NCBI GenBank assembly: GCA_965220615.1
Contig: CBDCQL010000002.1
Location: forward strand, 186,001 to 250,000
DNA: 64,000 bases
Direction of reading: 5' to 3'
Source: JAGWBD01 sp965220615
Lineage (GTDB): Bacteria > Chloroflexota > Anaerolineae > Aggregatilineales > Phototrophicaceae
The notes beneath the pieces are model-generated. The model was not told the origin of the DNA, searched no databases, and saw only the letters and a list, made by a program, of their open reading frames with translations. Each line of letters begins with the position of its first letter. Positions within the stretch are counted from its first letter, which is position 1. The position numbers and the translations under genes were made by a program. Below are positions 26,804 to 36,600 of this stretch, in pieces.

Positions 26804-28333
26804 ATGCCTAATTCAGCAAGAGCAATTGACAACACGCTTTTCTTTGGTGATTGTCTTCGCGTCATTAGCGAAGAAATGCCAGCAGACAGCGTAGATTTGA
26901 TTTATCTGGATCCTCCCTTTAACTCCAAACGCAACTACAACATGAATGTGGGAGGAAAGGCCCAAGCCACCGTATTCCGGGATACGTGGAAGTGGTCAGA
27001 TGAGCAGGTTCAGGCTCTAAATTTTATTGGCACTCACGATGTGGATGTGCGGCAAGCGGTTGATACATTGATTGATTTCGTCACGATCGTGATGGGTGAG
27101 CGTACCGGCCTACGGGCGTATTTGGTCTACATGGCTGCCCGTTTGTTGGCCTGTCGTTCGCTGCTGAAAGAAACTGGCAGCATCTATCTGCATTGTGACC
27201 CGACAGCCGGGCACTATCTGAAGTTGTTGATGGATGCGATCTTTGGTTCCAAAAATGTGATCAGCCAAATTGTCTGGAACTACGGTACGCCATCCGGGGG
27301 GAGAGCCTCGGGAAAGAAGCCCGTAAAGTCACACGAGTTGCTACTTGCATACGCCAAGAAATACGGGAAACACGTTTACAATCGGCAATACACACCCTAC
27401 AAGGAAAAATACATTAAGGACTGGTTTCGGCACATAGATGAAGATGGAAGGGCCTACCGGACGCGATCCCGCAAAGGGAAAATAGTGCGACAATATCTCG
27501 ACGAGAGTCCGGGGATGCCGCTTTCCAACACTTGGTCGGACATCATGCAACTTTACAGTTCTGCAGGATGGTATCCGACCACTCGCAAGGAGCTGACCGG
27601 CTTAGACACCCAGAAGCCGCTGGCTCTGCTTGAGCGCGTCATCCGTGCGAGCAGCAAGGAAGGGGATCTTGTATTTGATCCATTCTGTGGCTGTGGAACC
27701 GCCGTAGTTGCTGCGAACTCGCTGAATCGACGCTGGATTGGAATTGATGTTGAGCCCATGATTGTTGACCTGATGGCTAGGCGCTTGCGTGAAGAATGTG
27801 GTATCGATCCAAACATCCGCGGCATCCCCTACAACTTCGAACAGGCTGAGCGATTGGCGAAGACGGCGCCATTCGAGTTTGAGCGCTGGGCATTGCGACT
27901 GGTACCCGGTGCACAACCGAATTTCAGGCAAGTTGGTGATGGTGGGCTAGACGGCCGTGCGTATGTGGATATCAAAGATGAAAATGGGAAGCAGCCACTA
28001 TTCGGGTTTCAGGTGAAGGGCGGTGCTAGCGTCGGGCGTCCTGCGGTTGATGCATTTGCCGGAGCTTTGCAGAAGAACAAGTGTGCCGCAGGACTCTTCA
28101 TCGTGTTGAAGGAAGACATCGCAAACAGACTCCGTAGCAGCCTTGCCACACAGAATTCAGTCGCCTTTGGAAAATGGACTGGCGGCCAAATTGGCGTATG
28201 GAGCGTCGAAGACTGGTTCATACGAAACGAAGTATGTTTGGCACCGGTGCCGCCACTTGTAGGTGCAGGTGAAACCCTTGGACTCCTTAAGTCCCGTGAG
28301 TGGCAGCGCGGTCTGAACATGCCGCAACCCTAA
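26804..28333 (+). CDS. DNA methyltransferase fused to a PD-(D/E)xK nuclease-like domain
   Basis: A 509-residue protein. Methyltransferase motif IV is LDPPF at 35-39 and comes before motif I, FDPFCGCGTA (about 289-298), so this is a beta-class amino-methyltransferase (N6-A or N4-C). The C-terminal part (about 350-440) contains FERWALRL, GDGGLDGRAY and GFQVKGG, which fits a D...(E/Q)xK nuclease site of the Mrr/restriction type. It ends GLNMPQP. Together this suggests a one-protein restriction-modification enzyme. The ATG at 26804 follows CGGAG. GC is lower than its neighbours. It is related in layout to the protein at 51783. Confidence 0.87.
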   Translation: MPNSARAIDNTLFFGDCLRVISEEMPADSVDLIYLDPPFNSKRNYNMNVGGKAQATVFRDTWKWSDEQVQALNFIGTHDVDVRQAVDTLIDFVTIVMGERTGLRAYLVYMAARLLACRSLLKETGSIYLHCDPTAGHYLKLLMDAIFGSKNVISQIVWNYGTPSGGRASGKKPVKSHELLLAYAKKYGKHVYNRQYTPYKEKYIKDWFRHIDEDGRAYRTRSRKGKIVRQYLDESPGMPLSNTWSDIMQLYSSAGWYPTTRKELTGLDTQKPLALLERVIRASSKEGDLVFDPFCGCGTAVVAANSLNRRWIGIDVEPMIVDLMARRLREECGIDPNIRGIPYNFEQAERLAKTAPFEFERWALRLVPGAQPNFRQVGDGGLDGRAYVDIKDENGKQPLFGFQVKGGASVGRPAVDAFAGALQKNKCAAGLFIVLKEDIANRLRSSLATQNSVAFGKWTGGQIGVWSVEDWFIRNEVCLAPVPPLVGAGETLGLLKSREWQRGLNMPQP

Positions 28334-28716
28334 GTTTGCAAGTGGTCTGAACTGTCATCAGAGTTCTTGTCATTGTTGCCTTTGATTGTGCCGATCACCT
28401 TTTTGCCGACAACTGTTGCCCCGACAATTGTCGTTCCTATCTGATTTATCGACCCAGCCAATTCTCCAGCAGACTTTATGGTATCTCCTGCAGCATGCAA
28501 GGCGTTAATCACATCCGGATCTAGAGAATCCCTGCTCTCTCTATCGGGTCCGGCCCTGTCAAAGACTTCGGTTACTCTATTGCCTGGTTTTGCAATGTCG
28601 CGCGTTCTTGTGAAAGCCTGATGAGACTCGCTAGACGCCTTCGTACCAGCGACTGATCCCGAATCCGTTGCCTCGGGGTTTCCGTTCGTTGTAGATGCCA
28701 TTTTTCTTTCCGACAT
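28330..28716 (-). CDS. Small hypothetical protein
   Basis: 128 residues with no known domain. The N-terminal half is polar and Ser/Thr-rich. The C-terminal half (about 75-110) is a Gly/Ile/Val-rich amphipathic stretch (GELAGSINQIGTTIVGATVV) that may associate with membranes. GGAGGACTCC before the ATG at 28716 is a strong ribosome binding site, so this start is chosen over the ATG 15 bases upstream. It is convergent with the methyltransferase-nuclease and overlaps its end by four bases. It may have travelled with it. Confidence 0.55.
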   Translation of the reverse strand: MSERKMASTTNGNPEATDSGSVAGTKASSESHQAFTRTRDIAKPGNRVTEVFDRAGPDRESRDSLDPDVINALHAAGDTIKSAGELAGSINQIGTTIVGATVVGKKVIGTIKGNNDKNSDDSSDHLQT

Positions 28717-28882
28717 TGCGGAGTCCTCCATCGCGCCAAATCAGCCAGTGATCGACCTCAAGTATAATACAGAGTTTCTATAAGGGGTCTGCACTCTTTG
28801 TCGATCACACTGTAATCGCAATGCCACCGGCGAGGCCCATGCTATACTCCCCACCCGAACCCCGCGCACAGGAGCGCAGCCC

Positions 28883-30226
28883 GTGCCTGAACCGACCCTC
28901 ATCCGCATCGCCGACATCGCCGCGCACGAAGGCGAGCAGGTGCTGTTGCAGGGCTGGGTGCAGGCGCGCACCGGCAAGGGACGCCTGCACTTCATCCGCC
29001 TGCGCGATGGCAGCGGCATCGTGCAGTGCGTCGCCTTTCGCCACGAAATGGACGAGGACGACTTCGCTCTCGCGCGCGGCCTGACCCAGGAGGCCGCCAT
29101 TCGCGTCAGCGGCGAGGTGCGGCGCGACGAGCGCGCGCCCGGCCTGCCCGGCGGCTACGAAGTCGGCGTGCAGCGCCTGGAACTGGTCGGCGCGGCGGAG
29201 GAATACCCCATCACGCCCAAGGAGCACGGCACCGAGTTCCTCATGGACCGGCGCCACCTCTGGGTGCGCTCCAGCCGTCAGTGGGCCATCCTGCGCATCC
29301 GCGCGACCATCGTCAGCGCCATGCGCAACTGGCTCGATGACGAGGGCTTCCTGCTGGTCGATACGCCCATCATCACGCCCGCCGCAGGCGAGGAAACCAC
29401 CACACTCTTCGACATCGACTACTTCGGCGAGCAGGCCTTCCTCGCCCAGACCGGCCAGCTTTACAACGAGGCCAACATCGCCGCCTTCGGCAAGGTCTAC
29501 TGCTTCGGCCCCACCTTCCGCGCCGAGAAATCGCGCACGCGCCGTCACCTGCTCGAGTTCTGGATGCTGGAGCCGGAGATCGCCTTCTGCACGCTGGAAG
29601 AACTGATGGAGTTGCAGGAACGCTTCATCAGTCACGTCGTCGGGACGGTGCTGGAGAAACATCCGCAGGAACTGGCGCTGGTCGGGCGCGACACGACGGC
29701 GCTGGAGCGCATCCAGGCGCCTTTCCCGCGCATCAGCTACGACGAGGCCGTCGAGCGTCTGCACGCGCTGCTGCCGACCATCGACGACGCGGAGCAGCGC
29801 GAGTTGCTGGCCATCGAACACGGCGAGGACTTTGGCTCGCCGCAGGAGACGGCCATCGCCGAACAGTTCGACCGCCCGGTCTTCGTCTACCACTACCCCA
29901 CGGCAGTCAAGGCCTTCTATATGGAACCCCTGGCGGAGCGCCCCGGGCTCTGCCGCAGCGTCGACCTGCTGGCGCCGGAGGGCTACGGCGAGATCACCGG
30001 CGGCAGCGAGCGCATCCACGACCTGGCGCTGATCGAGGAGCGCGTGGCGCAGATCGGCCTGCCGCGCGAGGCCTACGACTGGTACCTCGAACTGCGCAAG
30101 TACGGCAGCGTGCCGCATTCCGGCTTCGGCATCGGCCTGGAGCGCACGGTCGCCTGGATTTGCGGCCTGCCGCACATTCGCGAGAGCGTCCCCTACGCGC
30201 GCATGCTCAACCGCAAGTCGCCCTGA
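28883..30226 (+). CDS. asnS: Asparaginyl-tRNA synthetase
   Basis: A 447-residue class IIb synthetase: OB-fold anticodon-binding domain (about 17-100), motif 2 PTFRAEKSRTRRHLLEFWM, shown by its end RHLLEFWMLEPE, and motif 3 SGFGIGLERTVAWICGL near the C-terminus. The arrangement and EITGGSERIHD favour AsnRS over AspRS. It charges tRNA-Asn with asparagine in the cytoplasm. AGGAG stands nine bases before the GTG at 28883. The stop overlaps the next start by one base (TGATG). Confidence 0.93.
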   Translation: MPEPTLIRIADIAAHEGEQVLLQGWVQARTGKGRLHFIRLRDGSGIVQCVAFRHEMDEDDFALARGLTQEAAIRVSGEVRRDERAPGLPGGYEVGVQRLELVGAAEEYPITPKEHGTEFLMDRRHLWVRSSRQWAILRIRATIVSAMRNWLDDEGFLLVDTPIITPAAGEETTTLFDIDYFGEQAFLAQTGQLYNEANIAAFGKVYCFGPTFRAEKSRTRRHLLEFWMLEPEIAFCTLEELMELQERFISHVVGTVLEKHPQELALVGRDTTALERIQAPFPRISYDEAVERLHALLPTIDDAEQRELLAIEHGEDFGSPQETAIAEQFDRPVFVYHYPTAVKAFYMEPLAERPGLCRSVDLLAPEGYGEITGGSERIHDLALIEERVAQIGLPREAYDWYLELRKYGSVPHSGFGIGLERTVAWICGLPHIRESVPYARMLNRKSP

Positions 30227-30834
30227 TGCCGCGCATCCGCACAGACCATCTGCTGCTGCGACATTTCTGTCCCGCCGACGAGTCCGACTGGGCCCGCGTC
30301 GTGCTGACCAACCCGGTCACCATGCGCGCTCTGCCCGCGGGACGTCCCGCGCCGCGCGAACGGGCCGCTACGATTCTCGCCGACGTCAGGGACCACTGGC
30401 AGGAGCACGGCCACGGTCTGTGGGCGGTGGAGTTGCTCGCGAACGGCGCGCTCATCGGTCAGGCCGGCCTGCAGCGCATCGACAGCGGCCCGCGCGTCGA
30501 GCTTTCCGTCGCGCTCTGCCCGCCTCACGGGCGCGGCGATCTGCCGCAGGAGGTCGCCCGCGCCGTTCTGCGCCACGGCTTTGAGGTCGCATGCCTGGCC
30601 GAGGTGATGGCCGTCGTGCTGCCCGACAACCGCGACGCGCGCAAACTCTGGCGCCGCCTGGGCATGCAGCCGCGGGGCCGCGTCCACCTCTACGAACAGC
30701 GCCTGCCGATGTTTCGATTGCGCCGCGGCGACTTCGTCACCGGCGCGGAACGCTACGACCTGGACCTGGAAGAGGAGCCACATGACCCCGCAGGGGTGAC
30801 CTGCGGTCGACAGGCGGGAGCGACAGGGTCTTGA
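30226..30834 (+). CDS. GNAT-family N-acetyltransferase (RimJ/RimL type)
   Basis: A 202-residue protein beginning MPRIRTDHLLLRHF, the typical start of RimJ/RimL-like GNAT enzymes. IGQAGLQRI and the later VLPDNRDARKLWRRLGM are the acetyl-CoA fold segments. The usual Q-x-x-G-x-G/A acetyl-CoA loop is only weakly recognisable (PHGRGDLPQE). Acceptor unknown. The start is fixed by the TGATG overlap with asnS. The end overlaps the next gene by four bases. Confidence 0.8.
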   Translation: MPRIRTDHLLLRHFCPADESDWARVVLTNPVTMRALPAGRPAPRERAATILADVRDHWQEHGHGLWAVELLANGALIGQAGLQRIDSGPRVELSVALCPPHGRGDLPQEVARAVLRHGFEVACLAEVMAVVLPDNRDARKLWRRLGMQPRGRVHLYEQRLPMFRLRRGDFVTGAERYDLDLEEEPHDPAGVTCGRQAGATGS

Positions 30835-32534
30835 GCGCAGACGGAAATGCGCTGCTCTCTGAAACGATAACCCGACTTGTCCTGGCCCCGATGTACTGCG
30901 CTGCCGGTCTGGGTTTCGCCCGCATTCTTGTCCCCCGCCTGTCCTCCACAGCCATTCGCCTGTCGGCGGTCATGTTGCTGTTACAAATTTTGATGTTGGT
31001 CGTTTCACTTGAGTACGAACCGGCATCGCATTACACAAGATGGCTCTGGGACCTGCATGAGGAGTGGAACATTCCGGCCACCTTTGCTTCGGTGCAACTG
31101 GCCCTGGTCGGCGGGGTCGCCCTGACGATCGCCCTGGTTACCCGGCCATCAGGCGCATTGCAACGCGGCTATTGGTCCGCGATTGGGCTGGTCTTTCTCT
31201 TTTCTGGCCTGGATGAGTTTCTGGCACTGCACGAATCGGTGAGGGACTGGGAACTCAGGTACATCGTTCTCGGCATCATTGTCGTGTTATCAACGGTATT
31301 CATGGCCGCACGGGCGCCATCGCGGGAGCGGGGCTGGTATGTCCTGATGGTTGCCGGCCTTGCCCTGAGTGTCGTTGGCGCCATCGTCCTGAATGCCATG
31401 CCCAGAACCTGCGACCTGGTTGGGTTCCTGCGCATCGACGGCTGCCTGCAATCACACGTATGGGAAGAAGCATTTGAATTCCTTGGAATCTGGCTTGTGC
31501 TGGTCGCCATCCTCGGCGTCTTTGCCAGCAGGGTGCCGGCGCCGCCACGGCGTCTGAACGCCTTTCTCCATCTATTCTCCGCCATCTGGATTCTTGTGCT
31601 CCTGCTCCACTCCCTGTTCCCCCGTCTTGAGGTCCGGGCAGCTGCCCAGCCGGCGGCCGTTGATTTCGAGACCGGCGTGTCTCTGTCGGGCTATCGCCTG
31701 GACGGCGGCCCGTTCCAGGACGGCGATTCTTTCAGATACTGGCTGTTTGCCTCAGCCAGTCAGGAGGACTATTCGGGACTGGGCTATTCCACGCATCTGG
31801 TTGATCAGGTGTCCGGTGACCCCTATGGTCACAGAAACAGGTGGGCCCATTTGCAACATGGCTTCTGGTTGTTTGGCCCGGACTATGCGCCCCTCTACCG
31901 CCAATGGATGAACTTTCCCTACAGCCGCTTCGACGTGCCGGTCAATCGCGCGCTCTGGGTCGTTGTTACGCTGTGGCGCAAAAAGGGCGATGATTTTGTG
32001 TCGCTGCCGGTTCTCGCCAGCGATCACCAGCTGCAAAATGAACGGCAGGTCATTCTTGGCGACATGGTGTTGCGCAGCGCGGCGACGGACCCGTTGACCA
32101 GTGCGCTGGCCAACTTTGACAAGGGATACGCTCTTGGCTCCATTGAAATACCCGCCGTTGCCCAATCGGGTGAGACCCTGGATATTCCCGTCAGCTGGAG
32201 CAGCCGCGTCGACAGTCGTGAAGACCACGTGCAATTTTTACATTTTGTCCATGAAGCCAGTGGCGCCTACTGGAACCACGATCAGCCGCCGCTGGGGCTG
32301 CGCCTGCCAACGCGCCTCTGGTACAGCGGCCTGGTCGACAGTGAGACCTGGCGCGTCACCGTGCCGACGGACCTGGCGCCCGGCCGCTATGCGGTCTCCA
32401 CCGGCCTGTACCGCCGGAGCGACCAGGTGCGCCTGCCCGTACGCGACGCCGCGGGCCAGTTACTTGCCGAGGGGCGCGTGCCACTGGGCAGCATTACTAT
32501 AGAAGCGACTATTGCAAGCGAGGACAAACCATGA
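30831..32534 (+). CDS. Polytopic membrane protein with large extracytoplasmic C-terminal domain
   Basis: 567 residues, not recognised. There are about seven hydrophobic helices in the first 270 residues (MYCAAGLGFARILV, AVMLLLQILMLVVSLEY, TFASVQLALVGGVALTIALV and later ones), including GLDEFLALHESVRDWE between helices. A soluble domain then runs to the end, in which LAPGRYAVSTGLYRR resembles a glycoside-type beta-sandwich. The start is TTG at 30831, overlapping the GNAT stop (TTGA), and its own stop overlaps the next ATG (ATGA), so all three belong to one translationally coupled operon. Confidence 0.65.
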   Translation: MSADGNALLSETITRLVLAPMYCAAGLGFARILVPRLSSTAIRLSAVMLLLQILMLVVSLEYEPASHYTRWLWDLHEEWNIPATFASVQLALVGGVALTIALVTRPSGALQRGYWSAIGLVFLFSGLDEFLALHESVRDWELRYIVLGIIVVLSTVFMAARAPSRERGWYVLMVAGLALSVVGAIVLNAMPRTCDLVGFLRIDGCLQSHVWEEAFEFLGIWLVLVAILGVFASRVPAPPRRLNAFLHLFSAIWILVLLLHSLFPRLEVRAAAQPAAVDFETGVSLSGYRLDGGPFQDGDSFRYWLFASASQEDYSGLGYSTHLVDQVSGDPYGHRNRWAHLQHGFWLFGPDYAPLYRQWMNFPYSRFDVPVNRALWVVVTLWRKKGDDFVSLPVLASDHQLQNERQVILGDMVLRSAATDPLTSALANFDKGYALGSIEIPAVAQSGETLDIPVSWSSRVDSREDHVQFLHFVHEASGAYWNHDQPPLGLRLPTRLWYSGLVDSETWRVTVPTDLAPGRYAVSTGLYRRSDQVRLPVRDAAGQLLAEGRVPLGSITIEATIASEDKP

Positions 32535-33466
32535 CCCTGCACCGGCTTGAAATCGAACGCCAGAACCTGCACGGCCACTGGTCGAAGGACCTCGCTCCTG
32601 TGCTGACCATCGACCCCGGCGACGCGGTCGACTTCGCCGCGCTCGACGCCGCCTGGAGCGTCGAAAGGCCCGAGGCGCCGGGACGCCCCGAGGTCCAGTT
32701 TGAGCCATGGGACCCCAGGGTGGACAGCGGCCACGCCCTGACCGGCCCGGTCCATGTGCGGGGCGCGCGGCCCGGCATGATGCTGGGCATTGCGATCGAG
32801 GAAATCGTGACCGCCGACTGGGGCTGGAACGGCGGCGGCGGCGACTGGCTCAAGGAGGACGGTCAGCCCCTGGGCGACCTGGGCGAGATGCACTGGAATC
32901 TGTGGCAGCTGGACGTGACGCGCCTCGTCGCGCGCAACCAGAGCGGCATCAGCGTGCCGATGCGCCCCTTCCCCGGCGTGATGGGCATGCCCCCGGCCGA
33001 GCCAGGCATCCACAGCACGCGCCCGCCGCGCATCAACGGCGGCAACATCGACTGCCGCGAGCTGGTGGTCGGCAGCACGCTCTACCTGCCCGTGGCGGTT
33101 GATGGCGGCCTCTTTTCCACCGGCGACGGCCACGCCTGCCAGGGCGACGGCGAGGTCTCCAGCACCGCCATCGAATGCGGCATGGAGCGCGCGCTGCTGC
33201 GCTTCACGCTGCACGAAGACTCGCCGATCGCCACGCCCTGGGCCGAGACGCCCGCCGGCACACTGACTCTCGGCTTTCACCGCGACCTGCAACAGGCGGC
33301 AAACGCGGCGCTGGACGCCATGGTGACCCTGCTGGCGGCGCGCCTGGATGTCAGCCGCAACGAGGCCCTGGCGCTGGCCAGCCTGACCGTCGACCTGCGC
33401 GTGACGCAGATCGTGAACCACACGCGCGGCGTACACGCGCTGCTGCCGCCCGGCACGTACTGGTAG
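32531..33466 (+). CDS. Acetamidase/formamidase family protein
   Basis: A 311-residue FmdA/AmdA-type amidohydrolase. The family segments GPVHVRGARPGMMLGI, NGGNIDC and GDGHACQGDGEVSSTAIE are all present. These enzymes release ammonia from formamide, acetamide or related small amides. The ATGA overlap with the membrane protein fixes the start. The stop is immediately followed by a tandem repeat array. Confidence 0.92.
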   Translation: MTLHRLEIERQNLHGHWSKDLAPVLTIDPGDAVDFAALDAAWSVERPEAPGRPEVQFEPWDPRVDSGHALTGPVHVRGARPGMMLGIAIEEIVTADWGWNGGGGDWLKEDGQPLGDLGEMHWNLWQLDVTRLVARNQSGISVPMRPFPGVMGMPPAEPGIHSTRPPRINGGNIDCRELVVGSTLYLPVAVDGGLFSTGDGHACQGDGEVSSTAIECGMERALLRFTLHEDSPIATPWAETPAGTLTLGFHRDLQQAANAALDAMVTLLAARLDVSRNEALALASLTVDLRVTQIVNHTRGVHALLPPGTYW

Positions 33467-33568
33467 CGAGGGCCCTGTCCCGAAGCATCCTGAAAGGGTA
33501 GCAAGGGCCCTGTCCCGAAGCATCCTGAAGGGGTAGCGAGGGCCCTGTCCCGAAGCATCCCGCGGGGA
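33464..33568. repeat. Three tandem 35-bp repeats
   Basis: Copies begin at 33464, 33499 and 33534, each TAGCGAGGGCCCTGTCCC followed by GAAGCATCCTGAAGGGG, with small differences. The third copy diverges at its end (CCCGCGGGGA). The first overlaps the stop codon of the acetamidase. They carry no reading frame. Confidence 0.95.
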
Positions 33569-33690
33569 CGATTTATCAAATCGCCCGCTCCAACTAAACG
33601 CTGTACGGGCGACTTATCAAGTCGCCCGCCCGGTCGGCATATCCCGCACGGGCGACATTGTGTGGCCGCGGGCGACATGATATGTCGCCC
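33564..33690. repeat. Cluster of GGGCGAC palindromic (REP-like) repeats
   Basis: Two perfect hairpins, GGGCGACTT-ATC-AAGTCGCCC at 33607-33627 and GGGCGACAT-GAT-ATGTCGCCC at 33670-33690, plus an imperfect one starting GGGACGATTT near 33564-33585 and a half unit near 33649. The last hairpin includes the probable start codon of the next gene. The arms are conserved while the loops vary, as in REP-type elements. Confidence 0.85.
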
Positions 33691-36600
33691 CTACATCGCC
33701 CGACCCTTGAACGCCTGCGCGTGCAGCAGGGGGTCGTACATGAGGGCGGGCTGCGCCGCGCCTTCGGTACGCTGCTGAAGGACACTGCCCGCAGGCGCAA
33801 CTGGGTGCTGGTCGAGGAGTTGCCGGTCAGTGGCGGGCGCGTGCGACCCGACGGCACGCTGCGCGATGTCTGGCAGTTGCCCCACGGTTACTGGGAGGCC
33901 AAGGATGGCCGCGACGACCTCGAGGTCGAGATCCGCCGCAAGCGCGAGCGCGGTTACCCCTTCAGCAACATCATCTTCGAGGACACGCAGAGCGCGGTCC
34001 TCTTCCAGAACGAACGCCGCGTCCTGACGGCCGACTGCAAGGACCGCAAGGGCCTGGCCGAGCTGCTGACGCAGTTCTATCGCCACGAAACGCCGGACTT
34101 CAGCAGCTTCGAGGAGGCGGTCGAACGCTTTTCCGACGAGGTGCCGCAACTGGCGGAGGGCATTCAGGAGCGCATCAACCGGGCGCGCATGGACAACGCC
34201 GCCTACGTGGAGGCCTTCGCCGCCTTCATGACGCTCTGCAGCGAGGCGCTGAACCCCAACATCAGCCGCGAGGCCGTCGAGGAGATGCTGATCCAGCACT
34301 TGCTGACCGAGCGCCTGATCCGCCGCGTCTTCGACCAGGAGAACTTCGTGCGGCGCAACGTCATCGCCGCCGAGGTGGAGAAGGTCATCGACGCGCTGAC
34401 GGGGCAACACTTCAACCGGCGCGAGTTCCTCGGCTCGCTGGACCGCTTCTACAGGGCAATCGAGGGCGCCGCCGACCGCCTCGCCGACTTCAGCGACAAG
34501 CAACGCTTCATCAACACGGTCTACGAACGCTTCTTTCAGGGCTTCAGCGTGAAGGTGGCCGACACGCACGGCATCGTCTACACGCCGCAGGAGGTGGTCG
34601 AGTTCATGGTGGCGGCCACCGACGAGCTGCTGCAACGCGAGTTCGGCAAAAGGCTGGGCGACGAGGGCGTCTGCGTCATCGACCCCTGCACGGGTACAGG
34701 CAACTTCGTGGTGCAGCTGCTGCGCCGCGTGGCGCGCGAGAACCCGCGGGAGCTGGAGCGCTTCTACCGCGAGCGGCTCTTCGCCAACGAAGTGATGCTG
34801 ATGCCCTACTACATCGCCAGCCTGAACATCGAGCACGAGTTTCACGAGCGCAGCGGCCGCTACGAGTCCTTTGAGGGCCTGTGTTTCGTGGACACGCTGG
34901 ACCTGGCCGAGGGCGACATGCCTGAATTGTTCAAAGAATTCAGCCAACCGAACAGTGAGCGCGTAGAGCGTCAGAAGAACGCGCCGATCAATGTCGTAAT
35001 TGGCAATCCGCCCTACAACGTTGGTCAGATCAACGAGAATGACAACAACAAGAATCGTGAGTACAAAGTCATAGACGTCCGCGTACGTGATTCCTATGCA
35101 AAGAAATCACGGGCTACAAACAATAGCAAACTATACGATGCGTATGTCAAATTTTTTCGCTGGGCAAGTGATCGCTTGGAGGGCAGGGGTGGCATCGTAT
35201 GTTTGATCACGAACAATAACTTCTTGGACACTGTCACCTTCGACGGAATGCGCCGCGAACTCTTGCAGGATTTCACACAAATCTATCACTTGGATTTGGC
35301 AGGTAATTTCCGTAAAGGACAGGGCGAAGGAGAAAACGTTTTTGGAAATGTTACGAGCGTAGGAGTAGGGATTACTCTCGCACTGCAAAACTCAAGGCAA
35401 GAGCGTGCCGAACTCAACTTCTTTCGTGTTCCAGAAGACATGCGTGCCACAGATAAGCTCGGACTATTGGCAGATTCTGTCAAGAAGATGGATGGAGTTT
35501 TGTCTTCGATCAAGTGGTTGGAATTGCAGCCAGACAAAAAAAACACATGGTTGCACGCAGAAAACTCGTCCGAGTTCTTTGAATTCTTGCCTTTGGGTTC
35601 AAAAGAAGCAAAATCGAAAAAGTCACAAAATGTGGCAACAGTTTTCAAAAGCTATTCCCTCGGAATAAACACCAAGCGAGATCTAGTTGTGTTTGACTTC
35701 GGTCAACACGAATTGGCTGAGCGCATTGGCAACTTCGCAGAAGAATACAATTCGGAAGTTGATCGGTTCTTTCGCCATGGAAGTCCAGAAAACTTGGACG
35801 AATTTGTCAAATATGATCATGTGAAATGGAGCAGAGAACTAAAGCGCAAATTGAAGGGCAGGAAATATGTAAATCTTGATACGGAAAACATCCGAACAAG
35901 TTTGTATCGGCCATTTTCGAAGAGAGCATTGTACTTTGATAAGACAATTGTGGATTTCCCTAGTTTGTTTCCATTTCTTCTTCCTACAAAGGATGCAGAA
36001 AAGGAAAACATTTTCATTGCTGTTTCAGGAGTAGGAAACCGAAAAGGTTTTGGCTGTCTGGCCGCGAACCGATTTGTTCTCATGGATTTGGCATTTGAAA
36101 AGTGCCAGTGCTTCCCCCTCTACACCTACGACGCGGACGGGACGAACCGGCGCGAGAACGTCACCGACTGGGCGCTGGCGACCTTCCGCGACAACTACGG
36201 CGATCCGTCCATCAGCAAGGAAGACATCTTTTACTACGTCTACGGCCTGCTGCATCATCCGGGCTATCGCGAGCGCCACGCGGACTCGCTGCGCCGCGAG
36301 TTGCCGCGTATCCCGCTGGCGCCGGACTTCAATGCCTTCCGCGACGCCGGCCGCGAACTGGCGCGCCTGCACCTCAACTATGAGCAGGAGCGGCCCTGGG
36401 ACCTCGACTGGGATGTCGCGCGCCCGGAGCGGCCGATCGACTACCGCGTCGAGAAGATGCGGCCGCTGAAGCGCGTGCAGTCAGAGGACGGTGATTTCAG
36501 GATCTTCGAATCGCTGGAATACAACGACACGCTGACGCTGCGCGGCATTCCGGCGGAGGCCTTCCGCTATCGCCTGGGCACGCGCTCGGCGCTGGAGTGG

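Noticed and set aside
28841..28850. TATACT ahead of asnS as a promoter
   Set aside because: A -10-like hexamer is present, but no acceptable -35 element at 16-18 bases was found.
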